From positions 1 through 64,000 of the forward strand of contig JAAMXP010000379.1 of assembly GCA_019693395.1 (NCBI GenBank): a stretch of 64,000 nucleotides of DNA. The letters run 5' to 3'. This DNA comes from Ettlia oleoabundans (Eukaryota; Chlorophyta; Chlorophyceae; Chlamydomonadales). This document shows positions 11,601 through 23,600 of this stretch, one piece after another (positions within the stretch are counted from its first letter, which is position 1; each line of letters starts with the position of its first letter). A program made the translations under genes and the position numbers. The notes beneath the pieces are model-generated. The model saw only the letters and a list, made by a program, of their open reading frames with translations, made no database searches and was not told where the DNA came from.

Positions 11601-14600
11601 CCGGCACGTGATGAGACTTATGCCGACATTTGGCCACTGAGTCTCCAGCTGCCAGCGAAAGGTTGTGATGACCTGGCTTGCTTGGCAGCACTCCCTGCAA
11701 CCAACGTTCTGTTTGCCCGCCTTGCCCGCACATATGCCCGCCTACCTGACAATTGCCTTTTAATCCTGCAGGTGTGTGGACCATACGGCCTGTGTCACCA
11801 GGGGAGGAGCTGACCCTTGACTGGGCCTGTGAGACAGGTGGGCACGCTGAATACCAGACCGCTGGGCTGAAATCCTGGGAGTTGTTATCACTTGCTGCCG
11901 TAGTTGCCCAGTTGAACTCCTGTGACTTGGAGCACCGTGCGTACAGACCTTCACATCACACCTGCAGCCTGCCAGCAGCTCACAACCCCTCCCATATGAC
12001 TGTTCGCTCAATGTGCAGATAACGAGCGTGAGTGCCAGAATGCAACGTGCCTGTGTGGCACAGCCGTGTGCCGCGGGTCGTTCATGTACCTGCTCAAGAG
12101 TGAGGGCACTGGGCCCCTGCACCAGGTGTGGAACAGGACAGGGTTGAGGAGCATGTGGGGCTGATGTGGTGGGACAGTTACGTCATATGAGGGTGCAACT
12201 TGTTTGCGGGCACCCTAGGATTGTACCCTCCACAGTGTGCTGGGCTCACCACCACGCTTCTCCCCGTGTGTGCAGTATGCCGCTGCGCACCACACCTTCC
12301 TGCAGCGCTGCCACCTGCTGCTGCAAGTTGCAAACGAGCCGCAGCCGACAGAAGATGAGGAGGCACGCCTGTACAAGCATGGCTTCAAGGAATCGATTCT
12401 CACAGACGGTAACATTGATGAACAACATGCATGTATGATGTAATCATGTGTGCGTGCATGTCATCTTGAAAGCTGATCATGGAGCTGATGCTGACTAACC
12501 TCTTGCAGTGGACTGCTTGCCCTGCTATCATGCCACGTGGGGTCACCCCAGCGACCGCACAACAGTCACTTGGACACAAAAGCCCTGCGGGTCCCAGTCG
12601 ACACTCACTCCTCTGGACCCCCGACTGCACCCGCTGGTTGCTCTGCAGGCATCCCCTACCAGGGAGGCATCCCTCTGCCCGCTTGGTTGCGCCGCTGGGC
12701 TGCATTCATCCTGGAGTTCATTGACCAGGAGGCCAAGGAGCTCACAGCGCTGCTCAAGCAGCAGCTGGAGGAGCGACAGAAGAAGAGGGGCCGCCACGCT
12801 GCGTCTCGCGCTGGTGAGTGTGCTGCACCGGCATTGAGTAACGTGTGCAACAACACCAGCATTTGTTGGTGTTGTCACCTATGGCTTGATGCACGCACAC
12901 AAACTGATCGCCAATGCTTTTCGCCCTCATGCTGCCCCTTGTTCCAAATGCTGCAGCGCGTAAGGAGAGCGGCAGCGACGAGGAGGAGGAGGAGGAAGAG
13001 GATGACGCGGCACAGTCTGTTGAAGCAATCGAGTCTGACGTGGAGAGCCACAGGAAGGGGCGCCTGCAGGCCCTGGCTTTTGCCCTGGACAAAGCCAAGA
13101 TGATTTTGCGCCACCAGGCACGGAGGGGTTGTCGGCAGCCCGCGTCACTGTAAACTGCATGTTGTGGTCTGCCTCCACGCTCGCTGGTGACAGCACGTGG
13201 GTGAGGTGTGGCTTCCCTGTTCAGTGTGTTATTGTGGGGCTTGCTTGGCTTGCTGCCTACCCATTCAACAAACATGTACCTGTTCCACCAAATCTCCTTG
13301 GCTGCTCCCAATTCACGGTACCGCAGGGATCGAGCGGGCAGCGCGTGGCGCCGCTGCGCCTGATGTCTGAGCGGGAGGCGGTGCAGTTCCTGTGGACTGC
13401 AGACGACTCAGTGGCGCGCAGGTGACCCACAGATGCTGCTTAATTGAACACCTATCACACTGCGCGAAGCACCTCTTTGGTTGCGCGCTTGCAGTGCGGG
13501 TGGCACCTTGATGAGCCAGCACGTGCATGTACAGCAATTTTATTTGAAAGAAGTCCAGCCGTACTGACGACATCTAGCTTTGCGTTGACACGCACCCGTC
13601 ACCATCCCCCCTTTACCGTCCATCGGATGCATAACATGCCATGCCGATGTTGACAGCTTGCAGGCCTAAATGTGAAATGATGTTTGACCATTCACAACAC
13701 CCTGCTGGTGCGCAGGGCTGTGGCCAGCCTGGCGGCATATACCCAGCGGCAGCAGGCGGATGGGCTGGTCCGCAACCGCCAGCCACGCAATGCAGGTGGC
13801 TCATGTGCAGAGGATCGCATGAATGTAGTGTTCTATGTTGACTGTTCGTAGCCGCAGCCTCCCGCCTTGCTCCTTTCAAAGTGCATGCATGAAATTGTAC
13901 ATCCTACCGCCCGCCCGCGGGCCCCCACCCACGACCCACCACCAACCACCACAACCACTACACACTGACGTACGCACGCACGCACGTACACGTAACGCTT
14001 TGCCTGTATGCCCACTTCCCCCTGCAGCCCCGCCAGCCTGGCTGGAGGACGCCCTTGAGCCTGAGACCCTGGAGCCACCAGTCCGCAGGCCTCCACGTCG
14101 TGCAGCGGCATCTGCTCGCAAGCTGCACAACGCGGCACTGCTGGGGGCATTGTCAGCCGCCCCCAGCGGCGCCAACTCGTCTGGCGCGGCCTTGCTGGCG
14201 ATGGCTGCTGCTGGGAGCGAGTCGGTGGGACTGGATGACGATGAGCAGCAGGAGCAGCAGCAGGACGGGGAGGAGCAGGAGCATCCCGGGCAGATGCTGG
14301 CTCTGATGCAGGAGGCAATGGCCCAGGCAGAGGGCCAAGCTGAAGAGGCACCCTCACTCACAGCAGCTGCAGTGGAAGCAGCCGCCATGGAAGTGGGCCC
14401 TGGAGCAGCGGCGGGTGTGCAACAGGAGCAAGAGCGGGAGGGGGCAGCGGAGGATGAAGAGACGGAGCCCGAGTTTGAGACCCTGGCAGAGCAGCTGGAG
14501 AACATGGTTGATGATGCGGGTACGGTGCTGCACATGCTACGTTTGTGCTGCCTTTGTGTTGCCTCTACAGATGCGCCTGCCGCGGCACACCCCTGCTACT

Positions 14601-16298
14601 ACCGCAACAGCGCGGTTTTCCGACCATTGGGCCTGGCAGTTAATTTGTGGGCTGCCACCACCCCCGCTGCCTGGCTTGAGGGTGCGGCTGACGGCAGCAG
14701 TTTCACCTGGGTTGGCGATTAGTGTTGCAAGAGCCCTCACTACCGCTTGTGCCTGACAGGTGTGTTAATTTGTTACCCCATTCCTGGCTTTGCAGTGGTC
14801 ACTACGCTGGCGGACGCGCAGGCCGGTCTGCGGCGCCTGGCTGCCGCTTTGAGGGAGGCTGGGACTGGCCATGCTGGGCTGCACGATGTCCTGCTGCTGT
14901 ATGCCTCGGTGCGGCACTGGGTGGCGCAAGTGGAGTACACCTCCTTCGAACCCCAGCTGACAAACGTGAGGAAGCTGGCACGCAGCTGGCCGTACCGCCA
15001 AGCTGTGCTCATCAGGCGACATTCCCTGCATGTTGTCGTGCGCTTGGTGTTGGGGCTGGCGAGTTGGCATTCCGGTGCATTTCGGCATCGTGGGTTTTGT
15101 GCAAGTTTGAGGTCTTGATTTGATTGTCTTGCTAACATGTGTTTGACATGTGTGTGCGTGATGCAGGGCAAGAAGGGGAGCAGGTACCGCCCGCAGCACC
15201 TGTGGGCCATCCTGTCTTGCTGGTGGCGGGCTGGATCCGGTGGTGACCCCATGAGTTGGGTGAGGGTGGCAACACACCTGCACCACACACCGGGCAGCAC
15301 AGCTGGCAACATAGTTGTGGCAGCAGGGGGGCAGAACAGCCGGCATGTTGCTGCCCCTAGCCCATCCACAGCCCAGTCTCCTTGCAGCCCAGCGGGACAT
15401 TACAGCCCCGCCCATAAACCTATCCAGCACTGCACTTGGTTTTTTTGTTGCTTGTAAAGCCTTTTCAGTGGTGTTGATTGGTGAATGTTGTGTATGCGGT
15501 ATTGCTGCCTACATCACACCCGGCTTTGCCTACCCCCAACGCATGGCGCCTCCTTCCCCGCTTCTGCAGCTCACGACCGAGCGCCGTGGCTGCTTCAGCC
15601 TGCCAGAGACCGACAACTGTTACCTGCCGGTGAGAAGATCAACGAGTGCTCCGGAATTTTCCGGCTACAACAGCACTTCCAGGCTGGGCAGTAATGTTGT
15701 GAGGTTCAACGAGTTGTGCAGGCCTTGTGTGTGTGCCAGGATGTACAGGGATCAACCAAAACACTCCCTTTCAGCATTTGGCAGTCCATGCAAGCTGTTG
15801 ACCTCTTGCCCGTGCATCAGTACACTCCACCCTTTGTTCCTCCACCTGATGCAGATTTTCACGTCTGGGGATTACGTGAAGAAGGGAGTGCGCAGTGCGC
15901 TGCTGAAGCACATTGAGAGCTCCAGCGCAGCCGCTTGGCCCCCCAACACCAGCTTCAGCTTCAAGAACGTGCACAAGTGAGCACCAGCGACCGCCATTTC
16001 TTGCCCTGGGTACTACGGTGACGATGGGAGTGAAAACGGTGGATTGCTGCAGGCTGTTTAGGGAGCAGTTTTTCAGCTGGGCGAAGAGGTGGCTGTGCAA
16101 CCCTGCTGCGCCACTGCATGTCAAATGTGCCGGCTGCAGCTTTTATAGTGCAGCTGGCGCGGCTTCCTTACTCCTCATGTTGCACCCTGCTGTTGGTTGT
16201 GCTGCAGGGTGTATGGCAGCCCGCAGCTTGACGCTGTGCTGGATGGCAACATCTTTGCACTGGAGCAGGTGGTGCAGGAGCTCAAGGACGCCTATTAA
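5677..16298 (+). CDS. SET-domain histone H3K4 methyltransferase, ATXR3/SDG2 type
   Basis: 26 exons: 5677-6344, 6519-6657, 6913-7548, about 8134-8675, 8906-8950, 9107-9155, 9510-9657, 9777-10020, 10233-10327, 10522-10589, 10734-10848, 11096-11223, 11428-11524, 11772-11837, 12019-12125, 12276-12408, 12649-12813, 12957-13117, 13327-13421, 13716-13795, 14028-14519, 14796-14965, 15167-15259, 15570-15629, 15855-15976, 16208-16298; about 1602 aa. The N-terminal half is Ala/Gln/Pro-rich with AT-hook-like motifs (KRKPGRPRIHP, KRRGRPPAS). The SET domain spans exons 11-14 (GEGVVLLRDGG, FVAEYLGELY, RLCHSCEPNC, GEELTLDW) and is followed by post-SET CLCGTAVCRGSF. The long C-terminal region (LPAWLRRWAAFILEFI, LDKAKMILRH, RRGCFSLPE, VYGSPQLDAVL) follows the plant SDG2 order as I remember it. 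Expected nuclear H3K4 trimethylation. Two weak points: the start of exon 4, and the GC donor assumed after 13117. Exon 5 (8950) also ends at a GC donor. Confidence 0.87.
7792..7793. other. 2-base assembly gap
   Basis: Two Ns lie in a C-run/G-run context inside an intron of the SDG2-like gene, close to the one exon junction that does not resolve cleanly. Confidence 0.95.
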
Positions 16299-16471
16299 TA
16301 CACCGCAAGAAAATGGGGAGACCAACGAGTTTAAGTGGGAGAAGGGACAGTGTGTGCGGCAACTACCCTGCCTGACATCTGTGACGTGCTTATGACGCTG
16401 CCCTGCGTTTGGGACTTGTTACATGGGGAAACACAGACTCGACTGACGTGTACATCTGAACCAATTTGTTA

Positions 16472-16476
16472 TTACA
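16472..16476 (-). terminator. TGTAA poly(A) signal of DUF72 gene
   Basis: The reverse complement reads TGTAA about 57 bases past the DUF72 stop; a second copy lies at 16419-16423. The DUF72 and SDG2-like genes converge here with only 234 bases between stop codons. Confidence 0.45.
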
Positions 16477-16532
16477 CTTGGGAAACAGCATCTGAAGATC
16501 GACTGTCAGCTGTCAAAGATGACCAAGTCAAG

Positions 16533-19150
16533 TCAGCCGGGCCACAGCCCGCAGCGCTTCAGCGCCACTGACAGATCCTGGCAGTCAGATATGGCTGCTG
16601 GCAGCTGCTCCCCCACAGGCACATTGTCGTTGTTAAAGGCCAACCAAACGCTGCGCCCTTGCGCCGTCCACTTCTGAGCCCATTCCGCCCAGCGTGCCAG
16701 CTCCTCCGCTCCGTGCCGCCCGCGGTACTGCAGCAATGAGAGATCAAGGAGGTACTGAACCAATGAAGGGCGAGGTCATCAGCAGTGCTGTGAAGGCTAA
16801 AAGTGGTGCATGCAGGCCCAGCCAGCCGAAGAATCCACACCTCGTCCTCACGCTTAGGATGGTGCAGCATGCTGGAGCCGCTCCAGGCAGCACCCACCTG
16901 ACCCTCGCTGCCGTGGAACCTCACATACACGCCCCAGGTGCAGCAGTCCAGGGGATAGTGCTGAGGGGCAGGGTTGGGCCCTGGCTGAAGCGTGCCAATC
17001 CACCCATCCTTGCCCAGCTTTTGCCGACCCGGTCCATCTGCAATACCACGGGATAGCAGCAAAGTGTGTTGGGCACCAACTTCCAACTTAGGCAACAACA
17101 GCTAGCATGTGTCGGGGCGGATGGATGCCCGCTGCAGCTTTGTCCTATGCACCTCAGCAGTGCAAAGTTGGACCCGACCGGAAATTATGTGCCGCAGTAA
17201 TGGGCAGCTGCCACTTGCCTGTGCAGTGGGTGATGGCCAGACACCAGTTGTACTGCCGCAACACGCTGTACACCTCGGTGCACAGCCAGCTGGCGTCTCT
17301 GAACTCAAACACAAACTTTGCTGAGCTTGGTAACAACTGCACATGACAATCGGCACCGTGGAATTTGGTTGTTGCTTGTTGGACGTTTGGAAATGCAGTG
17401 TGCAACTGCTCTGCTGGAGGGAGGCAAAACAATTGGTGCATCTTTTCAGGCAGGATGGATCGTTTGAGAATGTTCCATTAGATTCTTGCGCGAGCCAGAT
17501 TGTGAGCACTGCGCTGCTGTCTACATAGAAGTTGCTGGTGCCAGCAGCAGCCTGCCTCGCCCAGGCGTCTCAGCCTGTCTATGTTGTTCACTGTGTCCTT
17601 GCCCTTGCCGCTGGTGGTCTTGAAGTTGCCAGGCAGCTGGAAGAGGATGGGGCCCAGGTGGGGACCTAACCGCTCACAGCGCGCCTGCACACACTCAGAA
17701 CCCCAGCACTGTGCCATCAGCAAACTGCCAACGCCCCGGGATCCACCTTTCACAAATGCAATGCCTGCAAGCCACACCCCCATTGGCGTAGTGTTGGGGC
17801 CTGCCACAGGCAGCAAGGCATGTTGCCACCGCTCCCGGCCACCCACCCAGAATCGTGCCCAGCTGTCTAAGAAGACTTGGTCCACCTTGAGCCGCTTCCT
17901 GTGAGTGTACCTGCAGGGCAGCAGGCGGATGGGTGGTAAAGGGTTGCTGGCAATCCAAACAACAGCCAGGCTGCCCAAACAGACCCCAGTTCTAGCACAG
18001 GAAAATCACGCATCCCGCGGGTCACTCTGCATGGTATCACGTACAGCTGAGGCGCCTTAAGCACGTATTGGAAGGTGGGGCGCACCGCTGCAGCCCTGCA
18101 GCACAGGAGTACCCATGCTCACAGCCCATGAGGCATGCAGCAAAACTGAATGGCTGGGCCAATCTTGCAGGTCACAGTACTTGCTGTGCAAAGTACATCA
18201 CCTGGCCAACTGCCACATGTGCAGCACCACAAGCGCAGTCTCGCTTAGCATGCGCCTCTTTATTGATGGTGTTCACCTCTCTCGCCACGAGTCATACACC
18301 TCTTCAGCATGCCATCCGTAAAACGTGGCGTTCAGCTCAACCTGACAGGCACAAAGGGGAAGCGGAGGGCGTGTGCCTGTGAAATGATAGTAATTCCTCA
18401 TGCGTGCATGCATGGCGCTTGAACAAGGGTAAGTCACGACAAGCTGAAGGCCGTTTCTGATTGTGAACGGTGAATGGCCGCACCATGTCAAACTGCCGTG
18501 CATATCGCTCCCACTCCAGCCGCTGTGGTAGATCCTCGTAAAACCCGGGGCGCCAGTGCTTGTAGCTGCAACCAGCAGGCAGACAGGCAGGCAGGCAGGC
18601 AGGCAGGCAGATGGGACTGGTGTGTGCAGCTCCATGCACCTTGGACTCTGCGTGTTCTGCAGAGGGCTTGTACCAACGTCGGCTTGCAGCATTGCCATGC
18701 TTGCAAATGCCTCGTGCCCTGCGCAACCCCGACGCTTGCAAATCACGCCGGCATTCGCCCCTTGCATTACTTGTAACCTGAGGTCCCCACGCGGATGGCG
18801 GGTTGCCGCGCCGTGGGGCAGAAACACAGCATCGGCGGCTCAGGCACCACCACCTCGTTGCGCCTGCGCTTTGAGTCGCCCCCAGCAGCCTTGCCGCCTG
18901 CCTCCCCTTCTTGATCTTGCTCGAGCTGACCCAAAGATGCAACATGGGCGCTGCTGCTGACCTTGGACTTGCCCCTGCGCCGCTTGGCAGGCGCTGAACC
19001 ACCTTGGACCGGGGCTGAGGCTGCAGCAGCAGCGCTCCTGCTGCCACCTGCTGCCTCTGTGGCTCCTGCTAGGTTCAGGCTGCGAGGGTGCCCCTCTGCA
19101 GCCACAGGGACTGCCTGGACCGCTTTGGTTGCAGCACGTGTGCGCACCAT
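16533..19150 (-). CDS. DUF72 (YecE-like) family protein with basic N-terminal extension
   Basis: Nine exons, 5' to 3': 19150-18771, 18565-18484, 18341-18277, 18095-18045, 17910-17847, 17708-17556, 17336-17219, 17037-16898, 16727-16533; 415 aa. The first 110 residues are Ala/Ser-rich with basic clusters (AKRRRGKSK, SKRRRNE) that could be nuclear-localisation signals. The DUF72 barrel follows: IRVGTSGY-YKHWRPGFY, FDMVELNATFYGW, FQYVLKAPQLYTHRKRL, LGPILFQLPGNF, LLPSSAKFVFEFRDASW, WGVYVRFHGSEGQ and terminal VWLAFNNDNVP. DUF72 proteins are TIM-barrel-like and mostly bacterial; their reaction is unknown. Two introns use GC donors: after 17556 (GAG|GCAGGC) and after 17219 (ACAG|GCAAGT). Phase and family alignment both require them. 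Confidence 0.88.
18571..18611. repeat. GGCA/CAGG microsatellite
   Basis: A run of about eight imperfect CAGG units lies in the first DUF72 intron. On the transcript it reads (TGCC)n just upstream of the exon 2 acceptor, forming its pyrimidine-rich tract. Confidence 0.85.
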
Positions 19151-19563
19151 TGCTGCTTTCAAGTATGCCGGCTGAGTGAGGCAAGCAAAATTCCAAAACA
19201 ACCGCATTTGAACAGAATAATGTCTGTTGAATTGGAGGCTTCTCACCTGGGTTGCACAGTCAGCAGTGTATTGCTGTATTGCCTCTCAGGCACACCCTCC
19301 TATACACTGCAGGAATACTCAATACTTGTGTACCTACCATAACAGCGTACTTTCTGGGGTAGTAGTATCTGGGGTGCGCGTGCTGTAACAGAAGGACTTT
19401 CACAGGCCAACCGCTCCCGCCAGCGGCAGCTGAGCTGGCACATGGAGCGGCATCCCCCAATGGGTTCCAGTTTACCCTTTCTATCTGCAGCGCTGGCAGC
19501 ATAGGACTCTCGGCATTGTGCGCGGTCTGTTTTAAAAGAACCTGTTGCCAGCCCCAGTTGGCT
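19151..19563. promoter_or_regulatory. Divergent upstream region of DUF72 gene and small unknown gene
   Basis: 413 bases lie between two outward-facing start codons. No exon or RNA gene is seen. It probably holds both promoters and leaders. Confidence 0.45.
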
Positions 19564-20431
19564 GCTATGAACTTCTTGCGCCGCGTGTTTGGTTTCGGCG
19601 AGGTGAGATGTGCATTTGGGTAGCTCCGCAATCATGCCGCAAGCTGCAGTCGACACCTCGGCCAGTTGCAAACGTGCAGCCGAGGCTTCCTCTTCCTACC
19701 CGCAGCAACCAGACTCTGCACCACATGATGCCCATCATGACTACTTTGACGAGCAGCAGCAGCGAGCAAGGCGAGCAGCAGGAGCGCAGTCGCGGCAGGC
19801 GGCATTGCTGCCGCCAGTGCTTGCAGACGCTCCTGGCGGGGAAGGCGGCATCCAGGTGAGCCCGCATTTACCTGTTATGCGCTATTGGAGGCAACATCGT
19901 TTGCAAAAAGCTGCACGTATCATTGCAGGAAGCTCATTTGAGCCAGCCTTTTGAGAGCACCACGTAGGCAATGGCTGTTCTCATTTCCACAGCCGCTCCC
20001 GGTCCATCCCGCAGGGCCTGGATTGGTTCCAGCGAGGCATGCTGCGGGACAGCGATGGTGACTGTGCCATGGGATTCCTAGAAGAATCTTGCAGGCAGCA
20101 GCGGCAACGGGAGCACAAGCAGCAAGGGTATTTGGGCAGCGGCAGCGGCAGCGGTGACAGCCCTGTACCCAAGCAACAGAAAGCATCAGTGCTTCAGGTG
20201 ACTGTAGGCATTGCATTGCGCGCATCCCCTGCTGTTATACTACAGTATGATGCATACCACTGATCACTCAGTTGTTGCCACGCTGTAGCAGGTGTTAAGC
20301 TTACTGTAAGCTGAATTGTTGGTTGCCACTTCCATGGCTTGCAGAACTGCAGCAAGCGGGCCAGCATGGCGGGCCCCAGCGCCTTGCTGCTGGACAAGGG
20401 CAACGTGTATGTGGTGCCTCATGACCAATAA
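19564..20431 (+). CDS. Small unrecognised protein, 151 aa
   Basis: Four exons: 19564-19599, 19706-19855, 20015-20197 and 20345-20431, all phase 0 with TGCAG-type acceptors. It starts MNFLRRVFGFGE, then a charged, Q/A/R-rich stretch (DEQQQRARRAAGAQSR), then the most ordered part, GLDWFQRGMLRDSDGDCAMG. It ends in a Gly/Ser-rich linker and LLLDKGNVYVVPHDQ. There is no signal peptide or membrane helix and I do not recognise the family. The start of exon 2 is the least secure boundary, since an acceptor at 19649 opens another frame. The chosen frame is favoured because it joins all later exons without a phase break. It converges on TGS1. Confidence 0.55.
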
Positions 20432-20610
20432 TAACCCTGCCCAAACTGCATCTTGCTCAGTTGTTTTGGCCGCTCGCGCTGCACACTGTTTGCCCGTTGC
20501 ATCTTGTACCAAGTCATCTCCTCATCTCATCATACCCGGCTCGCTCAATTTTGCCATGAAGTGCGCACTTCATATTTTGTTTACCGCACCATTACCTCCA
20601 ACAACTCAGT

Positions 20611-20615
20611 TGTAA
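20611..20615 (+). terminator. TGTAA poly(A) signal of the 151-aa gene
   Basis: TGTAA lies 180 bases after the stop codon, 85 bases before the end of the convergent TGS1 gene. Confidence 0.5.
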
Positions 20616-20699
20616 CATGACAGCAATGGTTGCAGGGCCTGCATCACCCCACAGCAGCACACCACTACACGCGGGTTGGTTTGCAAACATGCTGGCTGC

Positions 20700-23600
20700 C
20701 TACTGCTGAAGGCACCCGCCCGGCCGCTGGTTCTTGGCATCAGCATCTGAGCTGCTTGACCCATTCGCGCCTGACATCGATGCATGCCCCTCCAACGCTA
20801 CAGTAGCTGCCTCATTCCCTGGTGCCACAGCTGGATGTAGCGATTTCGCTGCGCACGCCACCACTGTTGTGGGCTGCTCTCTCGGGCCCTGCACAGCCTG
20901 CTGCTCCTTTGGTTCTGCTGCAGCCACACACTGATGTGCTGCTGCCGGCGACTGACCCTGCATTGCTTCGTCCTGGCTGATCTCCGGCTCACTCGTGACG
21001 GCATGGCTGACCAAAGCCGCACCCCGCTGACTCCCCCACATCTGAACTCGCTCTTGCGTCCCATCCTGCTCCGCCCCTGGCTGCACCTCCCTGTCCACCG
21101 CAACTGTGCCGGGCTCAATGTCCGCCACGGCTGCCTGCTGCTGCTTGCCCAGCTGCGCTGGGCGGCGAGCCAGGTCTCCGTAGTAGATGGTGAGCCCCTT
21201 GCATATGTTGTTCACCATGTCACGCTCAACCTGCACGTGCGCAGTGAGTACAAGCACGGACTGGTGGGGAGAGCCAGTTCCAAGTCCACAGGCGTGACAG
21301 CTTGCACAAGCAGCTGTCATTGCATGCACACAGCTTCAAGCCGCTTGTGTGAATACTGCCAGTCAAAGAATGCATTACTGCTGTTTGAGCGGTAGTATAA
21401 TCAAAGTAAACCCCAAATGCAGCAGGCAGCCGGGCCACACCTCACAAAAGGTGTGTCCCTCTGGCAGAGTGGAAGCCAGCTGCTGGAGATTGCAGTTGCG
21501 GGGCAGGAAGGCGATGGCGCCACGGGCTCCCATCGGCCCAAACGCCAGGTCCAGCAGCTGTGACAGGAGCATGCGTATTGAGCAGATGCGGTTGAAAATA
21601 GTCATAGGGAGCAGTGAGAGGCAGAACGCTGGGGCCAAGCAGGCAATGTAAGGTGCAAGGAGAACATTATTAGAAACTGTGTTGTGCTGAGGGCGCCCGC
21701 AGAGGGCTGAGGCGCCTCCCCACCTTTTTCAGGCCGAACCCCTGGCCCCCCATCAGCTCCACATCGTACACTGCTTGCTGCGCATACTCGGGCCCTCCCC
21801 ATGGCGGTGAGAAGAACACAACGTCCGCCTGCATGAGAAGAACGAAATCGAGTGAGACAGGCGTGGAGCAAAAGCCCGGTGGTGGAAGGGGGACGCCAAA
21901 TGGCGCTTTCTGCTTCTTAAACTCGCTCAATTATTGCCTCCTGCCTGCCACCCCTGTGCCCTGTTTCCATATACAGCGCCTGTCCCACTCTCTTCCTCTT
22001 CCAAGAATTGGCACAGTACGCAAATCAGCCCGCTCCTATTACATACCCAACAATGCCCCTGACTGGTAGGGTCTCACGCAGATCCAGCCCATATCCACCT
22101 ACTCACCCTCCTACCTTGATGCCCTGCACCTCCTGGAAGAAATCTCCACGTATGAATGTGATCTTATCATCCACGCCGTACACCCGCGCGTTGTTGCGCA
22201 GCATGCCCATGCGTGCCTCGTCTATCTCAACCGCCACCACTTGCGCGCAATGGAGCGCAAACTGTGGGGGCAGGGGAGGTTTGCCAGGGGCAGGGCGGCT
22301 TTTCGAAAACCACCTCAAACAACACACTTAGTGTGCAGCAGTAGGCAAGTTGGAGACGTGAAAGCGTGGGAGAGGGCAGGAGAGAGGGTGGGTGCCAGGT
22401 GCTTCACAAGGCCTTCTGTGATAGTTGACTACGGGTCTCCCACCATAGTGTCATGGCGGGGCAGCCAGTGCACGCGTGTCTGCCTGCCCATACCTGAATC
22501 ACGTTGCCGCCAGCGCCAGCAAATGGGTCGCAGGCCACGCAGTCTGGCCCCAGCACATCGACTGCAGACAAATACTGACGGCTAGCCGTCAGGGAAGGTG
22601 GCACATTGCACTGCTGCGGGCAGATGTAGGTCAGGTTTGGCTGAGGCAGCCAACCGCCACGAGTCCATGCCTACAACAACCCACAAGGCTGCTATCGACA
22701 GCCAGGCGGGTGGCTGCCTGCTGTTCAAGAACCCTGGGCTGCGCTTACCTGCACGTCTTGCGTGGTGTGCCGCTATGACCTCAGGCGTGACCGAGTACCA
22801 GCCTTGATCGTCAACCTGTGCATGCATGATGATGCGCGTGAATTGCCAAGCGACATCAGGAGTATGATAGATGATAGAGGGAAATTGAGCCCGGGGGATG
22901 ATTTGGCGAGCAGAGGGGACAAGCTTGTGCTGCCCTTGACACAGACGAGTCCCAAGGGCCCCACAGCAATCGCATCAGCTGCAGCTGCAGACTGGATGAG
23001 ACATGCATGGGCTTGCTACCAGCGAACAACAGCAAGCACAGGCAAGCGAACCTGGATGCCCTCATCAAACCTGCACCAGCAGGCACCACACAGTAACAGC
23101 AGATGAACAGACGAGCAGAGGGCCAAGTTGGCTGCATCTCCCACGCTTTGTTGCCGTAGTTGCAATGACAGCCAAAGCGTTCATGGCGCTGCTGCCATGT
23201 CCGCACACAATCTGCAGAGCTTCCATCCCACGACAAGCCGCGAACCATATCTCTCCCCACACCCAACTACCTGGAAAATAGGCTGTAGCGCTGCAGCCAA
23301 TATTTTTCCAGCTTAGGGTCCATGGGCAACGGCAGGCGCACCGGGCGCCGGCCGCCGCCGCCTCCTCGTGGGGTTCTGCTGCCCTGCCCACATGTGGTGG
23401 TGCCAGGGGAACTTCTAGCCTCCCCAGGCTCACCGCCTTCCTGCACCTCCTGCTTCACTGCCTCATGCTGCTGCCCCTTGTCCCTCTTGCCTCGCCTGCG
23501 CTTGTGCTCACCCTGCTGTTCTGCCTCTGCTTCAACCACTCCTGCTGCTGCTGCTGACACGTCCTGAGCACTGTCGGGTTCGGCATTGCCAGCGGCAACA

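Noticed and set aside
13118..13152. Continuing SDG2-like exon 18 to a GT donor near the stop at 13150
   Set aside because: The available GT donors break phase with the next conserved exon (SEREAVQFLW); only the GC donor after 13117 keeps it, so that was used with caution.
17580..17978. Reading the DUF72 gene through the region 17709-17846 as coding
   Set aside because: The frame is open, but the translation does not fit the DUF72 fold, while GT-AG splicing joins SWARFW to the next conserved segment in phase.
18571..18611. Possible CRISPR-like repeat array
   Set aside because: It is a simple 4-bp CAGG microsatellite without spacers, inside an intron.
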